Below are positions 42,533 to 55,587 of a DNA stretch of 64,000 bases, piece by piece; within the stretch, counting starts at the first letter, position 1; each line of letters begins with the position of its first letter. This DNA is from Procambarus clarkii. Taxonomy: Eukaryota > Arthropoda > Malacostraca > Decapoda > Cambaridae. The position numbers were made by a program, and so were the translations under genes. Under the pieces are notes generated by a model. The model saw only the letters and a program-made list of their open reading frames with translations, ran no database searches and was not told the DNA's origin. The stretch covers positions 11,190,723-11,254,722 of the forward strand of contig NC_091237.1 in assembly GCF_040958095.1 (NCBI RefSeq), read 5' to 3'.

Positions 42533-45500
42533 TTGCCTTTGTTTCTTCCTTGTTCTCTGTTTTTGTCCTTTCTCTTCTCGTCGTTGTCCATTCTTCAATG
42601 GAACGTTCGAGGTTATTACGCCAATTTCCTCGAACTCCAACTTCTGATTTCGCGGTTTTCGCCCCTTTGTGTCTGTCTCCAGGAGCCGATGCTTGGTGCT
42701 CGTCCTGGTCGTTTTCGTGGCTATTCCTTTCTCTCCCCCCCCCCCCCCAGCCGTTGCTGGGGCTTCTAATTCTTCTGCTATCTTGATTCGTGCTGATGTT
42801 CCCTTTGTTCCTTTACTTTTTCCTTCGCCTCTCCATTGTTCTGCTGCTCGTATCTTTGTGGGGAAATGGTACACAGTTTGTTCGATTTATCTCCCCCCGA
42901 GTGTCCCGCTTTCTCTTCCTGATTTGAAACACCTCCTAGACTCCTTGCCGGAGCCTGTGCTCCTGCTGGGTGACTTCAATTGTCGTCATTCTCTTTGGGG
43001 TGACGTTCTGACGAATACCCGGGGTCGCCTTCTTGAGCCGTTTCTCCTCTCTTCTTCCCTGTCTCTTCTGAATTCTGGTGAGCCCACTCATTTGGATTCT
43101 CGGACTCGCACCCTTTCTTGTCTTGATCTTTCTCTCTGCTCTTCTTCTCTTTACTTAAATTTCACGTGGCAGGTTCTTGATGACCTCCATGGAAGTGATC
43201 ATTTCCCTATCCTTGTTTCCTTTTTCTCTTTTCGCCCTTCCCTCTCTTTCCCTAGGTGGCAGTTTGCTAAGGCGGACTGGACCCTATTTACCCTCAGTGC
43301 TGCTCTCTCTGACCTCTCCCTTCTGCCTCTCTCTCGCGCTCTCCTCCTTTTTCACGACACTGTCTTCAACACTGCCCTCCGCTCTATCCCTCGCTCTTCC
43401 TCTCGGAGTCCACGGAAGTGCGTTCCCTGGTGGAATGCGGACTGTGCTCGGGCTGTCCGCTCTAAGCGTGAAGCCTGGAAGAGGCACCGCCGTAGGCAGA
43501 CGACCGATTCTTTTCTTTTCTTTCGGAAAGCGAGTGCGGTGGTCCGTAGGGCAATCCGTACGGCTAAACGTGAATGTTGGGCATCTTATGTCTCAACAAT
43601 TACGTCCGAAACTCCTCTGGCCCAGATCTGGAAGCGTATCCGCAAGATAGCGGGTAAGTTCGTTCCCGATGTTTCACTGGTCCTTCACCTCCATGATACT
43701 CTTGTGGCGGACCCGTTGCAGGTCGCTTCCGTACTGGGTTCCCACATTTCTTCTGTTAGCTCTGGTCTTCATCGTCCCCAATCTTTCCTTCTTCGTAAAC
43801 CTGTTCTTGAGTCTCGTCCTTTAGATTTCTGCACTCGTTTTCAGCTTCCCTATAATGATCCCTTCTCTCTCTCTGAACTTCGTTCTGCCCTGGCCCTCTG
43901 CGGTTCTACGGCGGCGGGCTCCGATGGTATTCATTATGAGATGCTTCGCCATCTCCCTCCGTGCACGTCTCAGTATTTACTGAGTCTGTATAATCGGATC
44001 TGGGAGTCGTCGTCAATCCCTGAGGACTGGCTCGATGCCGTTGTCCTCCCTGTTCGCAAACCGGGGTCTCTGGGTACTTCCCCTAAGGACTTTCGCCCTA
44101 TTGCTCTCACAAGTTGTGTCTGCAAACTCTTTGAACGTATGGTTAACGTTCGTCTGATGTGGTTCCTGGAACACCATCACCTCCTCTCCCCTTCTCAATT
44201 TGGTTTCCGCAAGTGCCGCAGCACGACAGATGTCCTGGTGAACTTGGAGGTCTGTATTTGTACTGCTTTTGCTGCAAAGACCTCCGTTGTTGCCGTCCTT
44301 TTTGACCTGGAAAAGGCTTACGACACCACTTGGCGATATCATATTCTATCTCAACTTCATTCTTTTGGCCTTCGTGGTCATCTCCCTCTCTTTCTCCGCA
44401 GCTTCCTCTCTCGTCGTTCTTTTCGGGTGCGCCTTGGTACCGCTCTCTCTGCCTCTTTTCAGCAATACGAAGGTGTGCCCCAGGGTAGTGTTCTGAGCAC
44501 TACTCTTTTTCTGGTTGCCCTCAATGGTCTTCTTTCCTCTCTTCCTTCTGGTGTCTTCGCCGCTCTCTATGTCGATGATCTTGCCCTTTGCTGTCAGGGT
44601 GATGATTCACCTCTCCTTCAGCGCCTGCTTCAACTTGCAATTGATGCCGTGTCGTCTTGGGCCACCGATCATGGCTTCAAGTTCTCTACTTCTAAGACTT
44701 GTGCCATGACTTTTACGCGGAAACGGGTCGTTCTTCGTCCCTCTTTGTCACTTTATGGTCATCCCCTTGAATACAAAGATTCCGCGAAGCTTTTGGGGTT
44801 ATTCCTTGGCACTCGTTTGTCTTGGTCTCCCCATATCTCTTACCTCCGTGTTGAGTGCTCTAAGGCCTTACCCTCCTTCGGGTCTTGTCCCATACTTCTT
44901 GGGGGGCAGATAGGTGCACTCTCCTTGCTTTACATTCCTCTCTCGTCCTGTCTAAGCTCGATTATGGTTGCCCTGCTTACTCGTCTGCTTCTCCTCCTAC
45001 TCTTCGCCGTCTTGATACTTTGCACCATACTGGGTTGCGCCTCAGTTCTGGTGCCTTTCGTTCGACTCCCGTCCTTAGCTTGTATGTTGACACCGGCTTC
45101 CTGTCTCTCCAGGACCGCCGTGATCGCTACTGTCTTCGCTATCTTGCGCGGTCCTTACAACATCCTTCCTCTCGCCTCTGTCGTGCTTTAACTTTTACCC
45201 CTCCTGCGGTTCCTGTTCCTCTTCACCACCTCCCTCTTTCTGTCCGGTTATCTCGCCTCCAGGATTCTCTTTCCGTTCGTATTTCTAATGTTTCTCCTTG
45301 TGTTGTTCCTTCTTTGCCCCCATGGAGAGTCCCTCTTCCGCGGTTTTGTACTTCCTTGACCCGTATCACTAAAGCTTTTACCCCTCCTACGGTTCTAAAA
45401 CGCCTTTTCCTTGAGCACTTTTCTTCTCACTCCCGCTCCGTTTCTGTCTTCACCGATCGGTCTAAGTCTGCGGACGGTGTTGGCTACTCTGTTGTTTTTC

Positions 45501-46265
45501 CTGATCGCACTTATATGTGTCGCTTACCTCCGGAGACTAGCATCTTTACAGCGGAACTTTATGCTATTCTCTATGCTCTTCATCTCCTGCTTTCTCGTTG
45601 TCAGTCTTCCTTTGTAGTTGTTGTTGACTCTCATAGTGCCCTCATGGCTCTCGGGTCCTTTAATCCGGTTCATCCAGTAGTTGTCGAGATCCGGCATTGG
45701 CTGTTTCTTGTTCACAGTAAATTTAAGTCGGTTGAGTTTTGTTGGGTTCCCAGCCATTTTGGTGTGTCTTTAAATGAGCGTGTGGATGCTGCCGCCAAGG
45801 AAGCTGTCCACTCTTGTCCCATCTCTCGTAAAGGTATTCCGTATTCCAACTTTTACCCGGTTATCCATTCCTCCGTCCTTTCCCGTTGGCAGGCTTCTTG
45901 GTCGTCTGTTACTGGTAACAAACTACGTACTCTTAAATGTTGTTTCCTCGTGGCCGTCCTCCTACCACCGTAACCGGTGATGGGAAACAGCTCTGGCGAG
46001 ATTGTGTATTGGCCATACTCGCTTAACCCATGGTCACTTGATGGAGCGCCGCCCTGCTCCTTATTGTCTTAGTTGCATTGTCCCTCTTATGGTCGTGCAT
46101 GTCCTTCTTGAATGTCCTGACTTCCAGGACGAGCGTGTGTCTTACTTTCCGACCGCCCCTCGCAGTCACTTGTCCCTCAATAGAATTCTTGGTGACTCTG
46201 ATACTTTTGATATCGTTCGCCTTATGCGTTTTTGTTGTCGTATTGGCATCTTTGATGATATTTAG
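42533..46265 (+). pseudogene. LINE ORF2 (endonuclease, reverse transcriptase, RNase H), frameshifted
   Basis: Endonuclease start SILQWNVRGYYANFLELQLL and CLQEPMLG is in one frame up to a C-run (about 42737-42749); the rest (LLGDFNCRHSLWGD, GSDHFPILVSF) is in another. RT motifs follow: FRPIALTSCVCKLFERM, FGFRKCRSTTDVL, LFDLEKAYDTTW, GVPQGSVLSTTLF and the catalytic LYVDDLALC (about 44567-44593). A shift near 44870 moves to the frame with LSKLDYGCPAYSSA and RNase H (VFTDRSKSADGVGY, IFTAELYAILYALH, VDSHSALMALGS, WVPSHFGVSLNERVDAAAKE). Near 45945 a 2-bp deletion relative to the copy at 60752 and a CGG-TGA stop precede the tail HTRLTHGHLMERRPAPYCLSC. Confidence 0.9.
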
Positions 46266-46346
46266 CGCCCTTTGATTATTCTGCGCATTTGATGGTGCTA
46301 CATAGCCTTCCCGGTTTGGTGCCTTCTTTTGATAATTACTTACTTA

Positions 46347-46361
46347 CTTTAACAACTTAGC
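46347..46361. repeat. Target-site duplication, right copy
   Basis: CTTTAACAACTTAGC, identical to 40044-40058. Confidence 0.95.
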
Positions 46362-46600
46362 ACTGATGGATCATACCCTGGTTTTGTTTCCAGATTTGTC
46401 GCAGACGGTAGAGGAGATCCTGCCTTTTCCTGGTCAGGAACTCCTTGATGTAAATCCCCTTTTTAGAGGGTACTGCTGCCTGGACAATATCAGATTTTAG
46501 GGACTGGGTAGCTTGTTTGAGGCGAATTTTTCTTTGGTTTAGTACTGCTGGAGTCTTTTTTGCCTACTTTGAAGGTAGCAATTATGTTTTTTTTTTCCAG
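46362..46600 (-). mobile_element. Old LINE, 5' part beyond the nested insertion
   Basis: Minus strand reads VLNQRKIRLKQATQSLKSDI, GIYIKEFLTRKRQDLLYRLR and ends at the target site, continuing across it into the ORF1-like segment at 40035. Flanked by GGGATATTCCTGCGCGGGCC, which is shared with 17059-17078. Confidence 0.75.
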
Positions 46601-46632
46601 GGATATTCCTGCGCGGGCCCTAAGCCTCTGGC

Positions 46633-46895
46633 TGGCCCGCGGTTATCTTGAGAGGATTTCGGGGCTTAGCGTCCCCGGGGCCCGGTCCTCGACCAGGCCT
46701 TCTTTTTGTTACACACCCCCAGGAAGCAGCCCGTAGCAGCTGTCTAACTCCCAGGTACCTATTCTCTGCTATATGAACAGGGAGCATCAGGGTAAAAGAA
46801 ACTCTGCCCATTTCTTTCCGCCTCCACCGGGGATCGAACCCGGAACCTCAGGACTACGAATCCCCAGCGCTGTCTACTCAGCTGTCAGGCCCCTT
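46633..46895 (-). mobile_element. SINE family A, diverged subfamily
   Basis: Minus copy with GACAGCTGAGTAGACAGCGC head and GGTTCGATCCCCGGTGGAGG B-box region. The body includes an inserted TTCTTTTTGTTACACA. Shares its subfamily with 48722-48857. Confidence 0.75.
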
Positions 46896-46909
46896 ATCAT
46901 GACAGGGCT

Positions 46910-47240
46910 TATCTCATCGAAACTTTTAAAACACTGTACCGAATAAGTTGGAGGAGATTAAAAAGGTCAAATATAACACTCGCACACACAAGGGGGCAAC
47001 ACTATAAGGTCAACAAGCCACAATGTAGCACAGAAAACAAGAGAGGGGCGCTTTGTCACCCATAGGGTTATAAACCCATGGAACCGCCTACCCGCCGGAG
47101 CCGTAAATGTCATTTCATTGCTGTAATTCAAAATTCAGTTGGAGAAATTCGTCACAAAAATGGATGAGGGGTGGGTAGGATAGGATCTTTGACAAGCCGG
47201 CGGCTTTTTGTCCCCGTCGAGGCCACTTGACATATGGTGG
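46910..47240 (+). mobile_element. LINE ORF2 C-terminal remnant
   Basis: Plus strand reads GRFVTHRVINPWNRLPAGAV and FKIQLEKFVTKM, the usual tail pattern (FxxRVxxxWNxLP ... FKxxLDKF) of CR1/Jockey ORF2; stops are present. Confidence 0.65.
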
Positions 47241-47254
47241 CTCTCGGGTAAATT

Positions 47255-47720
47255 TAGGAAAATTTCTAGTTGATTAATGTAAATTTCTAGTTGATTAATG
47301 TAAATTTCTAGTTGATTAATGTAAATTTCTAGTTGATTAATGTAAATTTCTAGTTGATTAATGTAAATTTCTAGTTGATTACTGGCTGTTTAGTATTTGA
47401 TTATTAGTTGATTACTGGTTAATTACTACTTGATTGCTAGTTGATTGCTGGCTAATCACTAGTTGCTTAGTCGTTGAGTACCAGTAGATTACCGGTTGAT
47501 TAATGTGAGGTGCTGTTGGCTGCAGGTTGACTGCTAATTGAATACTGGTTCACTATTGGTTGATTAATATTGATTAATAGTTGATTACTGATTGATTACT
47601 AGTTGACTACTAATTTATTTCTAGCTAATTACTTGTTGACAACTAGTTAATTACTGATTATTAGTTAATAACTAATTGACCACTGGTCGACTTCTAGATG
47701 ATTACTAGTTGAGCAGGACG
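47255..47720. repeat. 21-bp repeat and degenerate GATTACTAG repeat
   Basis: Six copies of TAAATTTCTAGTTGATTAATG followed by imperfect GATTACTGGTTGATTACTAG units, like those at 35640-36112. Confidence 0.9.
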
Positions 47721-47890
47721 GCAGAGCAACGGTCTATCTTCATGCAGGTCGGCGTTCAATCCCCGACAGTTCAAGTGGTTGGGCACCATTCGTTACTTCT
47801 GCGAAGAGTCGTCCTAAATCCTTATCCTCATCCCTTTCAGTATTATATAGACATAATGACTTGGCTCTTTTTCCATGATAATTAGCTTCT
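47705..47890 (+). mobile_element. tRNA-derived SINE, family B (5'-truncated)
   Basis: GGACGGCAGAGCAACGGTCT, GCGTTCAATCCCCGACAGTT and TATTATATAGACATAATGAC match the other B copies. Its start replaces part of a GATTACTAG unit. Confidence 0.7.
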
Positions 47891-48111
47891 AGATAATTAC
47901 CGGTTGATAACTCGTTGATTACTGTTTGGTTATTAGTGGATAACTACTTAATTACTAGACGATTGTTTCGCGTTAAATAACCCGATACTAAAACATTGTT
48001 CAGAGCTGTCAAGCTTAACATTGTGCTTGAAAAATATTGTTTTCAACATCTATTGAAAGTTTCCTTTTGTTAATGTTTTATAAGTATATTTGAGGGATCA
48101 CATACGAGTAT

Positions 48112-48276
48112 GTTGACCAGACCACACACTAGAAGGTAAAAGGACGACGACGTTTCGGTCCGTCCTGGACCATTCTCAAGTCGACCATTCACAATCGACT
48201 TGAGAATGGTCCAGGACGGACCGAAACGTCGTCGTCCCTTCACCTTCTAGTGTGTGGTCTGGTCAACATACTTCAG
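48112..48276. mobile_element. Foldback element family F, intact
   Basis: Near-perfect palindrome: ATGTTGACCAGACCACACAC ... GTGTGTGGTCTGGTCAACAT, with GTTTCGGTCCGTCCTGGACC and its complement around a loop at about 48185-48193. Confidence 0.9.
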
Positions 48277-48340
48277 CCCCGTTATTGTGACTCGTCGCCT
48301 GCATATAAGAGTATTATTGCAAGTTGCTTCCCATTTTTGG

Positions 48341-48373
48341 TTAGGTTAGGTTAGGTTAGGTTAGGTTAGGTTA
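48341..48373. repeat. Interstitial (TTAGG)n
   Basis: Six perfect TTAGG units. Confidence 0.9.
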
Positions 48374-48447
48374 TTGTGGACACTGACATCAGTTGCATGT
48401 CCTTGGAGTCTCAAGTTTGATCATAGACTTGATATGTGAGAACACAC

Positions 48448-48585
48448 TTGACCCATTGTGTCCCTTCTTGTCCCCATTGTGTCCCTTCTTGACCCATTGT
48501 GTCCCTTCTTGACCCATTGTGTCCCTTCTTGTCCCCATTGTGTCCCTTCTTGTCCCCATTGTGTCCCTTCTTGACCCATTGTGGA
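48448..48585. repeat. 20/21-bp minisatellite
   Basis: Six or seven copies of CATTGTGTCCCTTCTTGACC with a TTGTCCC variant. Confidence 0.9.
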
Positions 48586-48597
48586 CACTTTCACCGT

Positions 48598-48675
48598 GGG
48601 TGTATTCACCTAGTTGTGTTTGCGAGGGCTGAGCTCGGCTCTTTCGGCCCGCCTCTCAACTGTCAATCAACCAAG
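48598..48675 (-). mobile_element. LINE alpha 3' tail fragment
   Basis: Minus strand GGTTGATTGACAGTTGAGAG, GGGCCGAAAGAGCCGAGCTC and CAACTAGGTGAATACAC: only the last 75 bp of the LINE. Confidence 0.8.
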
Positions 48676-48721
48676 TGTTACTAACTGCTAACTAATTTTT
48701 TCCACTGCACACACACACAAA

Positions 48722-48856
48722 AAAAACCATGAAGCAGCCTGCAACAGCTGTCTAACTCTCAGAAACTCTGCTTATTTTGTCTCTGCCATCACCGGGGATC
48801 GAACCCAGACCCTGGGATTACGAGTACAGAGCGCTGTCCACTCAGCTATCAGGCCC

Positions 48857-48857
<1 letters not shown>
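48722..48857 (-). mobile_element. SINE family A, diverged and 3'-truncated
   Basis: Minus copy of the subfamily at 46633: TGATAGCTGAGTGGACAGCG head and GGGTTCGATCCCCGGTGATG. Confidence 0.75.

Positions 48858-48938
<81 letters not shown>
48858..48938. repeat. (GT)n microsatellite
   Basis: About 40 GT units, 90 bp upstream of exon 14. Confidence 0.97.
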
Positions 48939-48940
<2 letters not shown>

Positions 48941-49028
48941 ACCCCTGTGTGACCCTAACTGTGACCCCAAGTGTCACCCCTGTATGACGTGAGTTTGGCC
49001 CCGAAAGTTACATACTTCTCTCCCGCAG

Positions 49029-49316
49029 TGTCGACAAGGTTGAGAGGCGGAGAGCAGGCGCACACTCGCTCCTCGATAGATTTCAAGAACCCGTTGTTTG
49101 TGGACGAAGTTCCTTCTGCTTCTGACGGTGTTGGTGGTGCTGTGAGGAAGCACCTCACCGTCACGCTCAAGGCAAACTCCTTCACACTGACCCCTCTCAA
49201 CCCACCCTCCTCCAACACCAGCGACGCCGCCTCCTTCGACCAGGAGGTGGTGGTGGGCGCCCGCGAGTACCGGTGGCTGGTCTCCGTGTCTCCCTGCTCG
49301 GTCACCTGTGGCACCG
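49029..49316 (+). CDS. ADAMTS exon 14: linker and start of C-terminal TSP1-like repeat
   Basis: Acceptor CTCTCCCGCAG ends at 49028; donor GTAAGT at 49317. Encodes L711 (shared) to residue 806 plus one base. A Cys-free region (STRLRGGEQAHTRSSIDFKN, LTVTLKANSFTLTPLNP) is followed by REYRWLVSVSPCSVTCGTG, a TSP1 start with CSVTCG fitting the O-fucosylation pattern C-x-x-S/T-C-G. The preceding intron is 16.8 kb; phases match, but an additional in-frame exon inside it cannot be excluded. Confidence 0.9.
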
Positions 49317-49416
49317 GTAAGTTATACCGGGGTTCGTAAGATGGGATGTTGATGTAACTGACTGTCTGTGCGATCACAGCTGCTTCTCTCTCAACCACCT
49401 CTTTCTTGGGAGCATT

Positions 49417-50610
49417 TCATGCGACCATTTGGCACTGACTGAAAGTGAACTCCCTTAAAGTGACACACTCGTCTGTGTGTGTCCAGATTCCACCTGTTTT
49501 CTCGTTGTTTTTCTCTGCAACAATCAGTCTTTCTCCACTTTGTTCATGATTCTTTCCTGTGGATCTGTTTGCCTGTTTAGCTGCCAGTTTTAGTCTCATG
49601 GGAAAATCTCTGGATCTTCCCATTTTTATATTTGTGTTTCGTGAGGCGTAGTTCAGTGGCTCCTGTCTTCCTCCTTTCCTGTATATATTTACCACATTTA
49701 CTACTTTCCAAATGTGAGGAAGTTCCCTCATTTCTATTGAGAAGTTGAAGACTATAGCAAGGGGCACACACAGTGCTGTAGCTGCCTCTTTTAGGATCCC
49801 TGGTGACATCTTGTCAGGATCTGTGGCTTTCATCACATCCAGCTCCTCTAATTGTTTGTTTACTTCCTCTGGTGTTACTTCCACTTCAGTCTTCCTTCTG
49901 GTAGCACCTGTACCATGAGAAGTTGTAGATCTACAGACAGTTCTGGTTCAACCTTTAAATCTTCCTGGAAGCTTTTATTGAGCTCTTCGAACACTTCCTT
50001 CTCCTTCGTTGTGTAGCCTCCTCCTCTTTTGCCTGATTATGTGGTTCATTTGCTGATATCATCATCCTAGGGAAGCCGGTGGCTGAGCGGGCAGAACACT
50101 GGACGCGTGATCCTGTGGTCCCGGGTTCGATCCCGGGCGCCGGCGTTAAACAATGGGTAGTTTCTTTCACCCTGATGCTCCTGTTACCTAGCATTAAATA
50201 GGTACTTGGGAGTTAGTCAGCTGTCACGGGCTGGTTTTTGGGGGTGGAGGCCTGATCGAGGACCGGGCCGCGGGAACACTAAAAAAAAAGCCCAGAAATC
50301 ATCTCAAGATAACCTCAAGATGTAGTTTAGGCTGATCCTTGGCCTTGGCTGCTATATCATTCTCATGCTGTTTCTTTGCTCCTTTGTAAATCTTTGTGTA
50401 TTCATTCTTTTCTCTTGTATATATGTTCTCCACTGTTCTGTGTTCCCTGTATTTTTTCCAAGCTCTTCTACTTCTCCTTTTTTGCCTCTAAACAGTCTAT
50501 TGAACCATGGGTAAAATTTTCTATTGGCTCCCTTATCCCTTAGGAACGGCATAAACCATTGAGCTTCCTTGTACTGCCTTGTGTTGTTTTCTCTCTTAAT
50601 TTCATATCCC
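49417..50610 (-). mobile_element. LINE alpha-like fragment (RT N-terminal part) with nested SINE
   Basis: Minus strand: FYPWFNRLFRGKKGEV-like inter-domain sequence at about 50520, then after the SINE at 50071-50322 EVTPEEVNKQLEELDVMKAT, PDKMSPGILKEAATAL and WKVVNVVNIYRKGGRQEPLN. Decayed. Confidence 0.8.
50071..50322 (+). mobile_element. tRNA-derived SINE, family A
   Basis: Head GGAAGCCGGTGGCTGAGCGG, B box GGTTCGATCCCGGGCGCCGG, tail CATCTCAAGATAACCTCAAG; inserted in the LINE above. Confidence 0.87.
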
Positions 50611-50617
50611 ATAGTAT

Positions 50618-52886
<2,269 letters not shown>

Positions 52887-52936
52887 GCGCGCGTGCACGC
52901 TACACACTGACACTCACATGTACTGCTACCTTCCAG

Positions 52937-53244
52937 GCCTGGAGGAGGTGGTGGTATCGTGTATGGAGGTGAGGAGAGACGTCGGAGCCAGCAGGCTGGT
53001 GGAGGCCCTGGAGGCGTCCCTGTGCTCCCCAGCGGCCCCTCCTGCGCTGCCAGGATTTAGGAGCTGCGGTGGAGGAGGGGCGTGTCCGGCCTCGTCCCCC
53101 CACACACCACTAGACCAAACCACAGTCATTGGTCGTTGGCTACTCGGACTCCTGAACGACATCAGAGCGAGTAGCAGTAGACGTAGTAATAGTAGCAGTA
53201 GTCGTAGTAGTAATAGTACTAGTAATCTAAATACTAGGAGCTGA
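52937..53244 (+). CDS. ADAMTS terminal exon: end of TSP1-like repeat and C-terminus
   Basis: Acceptor ACCTTCCAG ends at 52936; TGA at 53242-53244. Encodes G807 (shared) to residue 908. EEVVVSCMEVRRDVG, LEASLCSPAAPP and FRSCGGGGACPAS supply the remaining Cys of the TSP1 begun in exon 14. The tail is Ser/Asn/Arg-rich (SSSRRSNSSSSRSSNSTSN), partly from an AGT/AAT trinucleotide tract. I see no PLAC or GON domain. No AATAAA is obvious before the minisatellite at 53510; AATATA at 53367 is the nearest variant. Confidence 0.92.
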
Positions 53245-53509
53245 TTCTACCTTGTTATATACCCCTAAACGTACACAGATTGTTGTTGTTGTTGTGTTGT
53301 GAGTGGATCACAACCCAGCCTCCTGTACTAATAGTACTTTTTGCGACTATGTGGTTGTTCATACCAATATATAGAAACAGAGCCCCAGTGAACCACTTTT
53401 TGTACGTTTTTATAGAGAAAATAGTTAAAACCCAAACCTAAATATTCCTAGGCCAAGCATAGCATATACATGCACGATATTAGATTTAAGATAGTGGGTA
53501 TTAGGCCTG

Positions 53510-55587
53510 GATGTGACAGGTGTTAGGGCTCCTGTGTGTGACAGGTGTTAGGGCTCCTGGGTGTGACAGGTGTTAGGGCTCCTGGGTGTGACAGGTGTTA
53601 GGGCTCCTGGGTGTGACAGGTGTTGGGGCTCCTGGGTGTGACAGGTGTTGGGGCTCCTGGGTGTGACAGGTGTTAGGGCTCCTGGGTGTGACAGGTGTTA
53701 GAGCTCCTGAGTGTGACAGGTGTTGGGGCTCCTGGGTGTGACAGGTGTTTGGGCTCCTGGGTGTGACAGGTGTTAGGGCTCCTGGGTGTGACAGGTGTTG
53801 GGGCTCCTGGGTGTGACAGGTGTTGGGGCTCCTGGGTGTGACAGGTGTTAGGGCTCCTGAGTGTGACAGGTGTTAGAGCTCCTGAGTGTGACAGGTGTTA
53901 GAGCTCCTGAGTGTGACAGGTGTTGGGGCTCCTGGGTGTGACAGGTGTTAGGGCTCCTGGGTGTGACAGGTGTTGGAGCTCCTGGGTGTGACAGGTGTTG
54001 GGGCTCCTGGGTGTGACAGGTGTTAGAGCTCCTGAGTGTGACAGGTGTTGGGGCTCCTGGGTGTGACAGGTGTTGGGGCTCCTGGGTGTGACAGGTGTTG
54101 GGGCTCCTGGGTGTGACAGGTGTTGGGGCTCCTGGGTGTGACAGGTGTTGGGGCTCCTGGGTGTGACAGGTGTTAGGGCTCCTGGGTGTGACAGGTGTTG
54201 GGGCTCCTGGGTGTGACAGGTGTTGGGGCTCCTGGGTGTGACAGGTGTTAGAGCTCCTGGGTGTGACAGGTGTTGGGGCTCCTGGGTGTGACAGGTGTTG
54301 GGGCTCCTGGGTGTGACAGGTGTTGGGGCTCCTGGGTGTGACAGGTGTTAAGAGCTGGGTGTGACAGGTGTTGGAGCTCCAGGGTGTGACAGGTGTTGGA
54401 GCTCCAGGGTGTGACAGGTGTTGGAGCTCCAGGGTGTGACAGGTGTTGGGGCTCCTGGGTGTGACAGGTGTTGGAGCTCCAGGGTGTGACAGGTGTTGGG
54501 GCTCCTGGGTGTGACAGGTGTTGGAGCTCCAGGGTGTGACAGGTGTTGGAGCTCCAGGGCGTGACAGGTGTTGGAGCTCCAGGGTGTGACAGGTGTTGGA
54601 ACTCCAGGGTGTGACAGGTGTTAGGGCTCCTGGGTGTGACAGGTGTTTGGGCTCCTGGGTGTGACAGGTGTTAGGGCTCCTGGGTGTGACAGGTGTTAGG
54701 GCTCCTGGGTGTGACAGGTGTTGGGGCTCCTGGGTGTGACAGGTGTTGGGGCTCCTGGGTGTGACAGGTGTTGGGGCTCCTGGGTGTGACAGGTGTTAGG
54801 GCTCCTGGGTGTGACAGGTGTTGGGGCTCCTGGGTGTGACAGGTGTTGGGGCTCCTGGGTGTGACAGGTGTTAGAGCTCCTGGGTGTGACAGGTGTTGGG
54901 GCTCCTGGGTGTGACAGGTGTTGGGGCTCCTGGGTGTGACAGGTGTTGGGGCTCCTGGGTGTGACAGGTGTTAAGAGCTGGGTGTGACAGGTGTTGGAGC
55001 TCCAGGGTGTGACAGGTGTTGGAGCTCCAGGGTGTGACAGGTGTTGGAGCTCCAGGGTGTGACAGGTGTTGGGGCTCCTGGGTGTGACAGGTGTTGGAGC
55101 TCCAGGGTGTGACAGGTGTTGGGGCTCCTGGGTGTGACAGGTGTTGGAGCTCCAGGGTGTGACAGGTGTTGGAGCTCCAGGGCGTGACAGGTGTTGGAGC
55201 TCCAGGGTGTGACAGGTGTTGGAACTCCAGGGTGTGACAGGTGTTAGGGCTCCTGGGTGTGACAGGTGTTTGGGCTCCTGGGTGTGACAGGTGTTAGGGC
55301 TCCTGGGTGTGACAGGTGTTAGGGCTCCTGGGTGTGACAGGTGTTAAGAGCTGGGTGTGACAGGTGTTAAGAGCTGGGTGTGACAGGTGTTGGGGCTCCT
55401 GGGTGTGACAGGTGTTAGGGCTCCAGGGTGTGACAGGTGTTAGGGCTCCAGGGTGTGACAGGTGTTAGGGCTCCAGGGTGTGACAGGTGTTAGGGCTCCA
55501 GGGTGTGACAGGTGTTAGGGCTCCAGGGTGTGACAGGTGTTAGGGCTCCTGGGTGTGACAGGTGTTAGGGCTCCAGGGTGTGACAGA
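53510..55587 (+). repeat. 25-bp minisatellite (about 83 copies) downstream of ADAMTS
   Basis: Unit GGGTGTGACAGGTGTTAGGG + CTCCT. Variants (GGGCTCCTG, GAGCTCCAG, short AAGAGCTG units) fall in the same order in two successive blocks offset by 623 bp (for example TTAAGAG at 54348 and 54971, TTAGAGCTCC at 54248 and 54871), so there is higher-order structure. Confidence 0.96.

Larger units (their letters stand above)
40059..46346 (+). mobile_element. Full-length non-LTR retrotransposon with target-site duplication
   Basis: 6288-bp element bounded by 15-bp direct repeats. It starts CCCCCTCCCCGCTCAGCTCG; a 5' UTR of about 535 bp precedes ORF1 (CCHC knuckles) and ORF2 (AP endonuclease, RT, RNase H, Cys/His tail). 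The 3' end is TTGATAATTACTTACTTA with no poly(A). The RNase H plus terminal knuckle places it in the I/Jockey-type group of LINEs; the exact clade is not determined. ORF1 carries one stop; ORF2 carries three frameshifts and one stop, so this copy is inactive but young. Confidence 0.93.
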
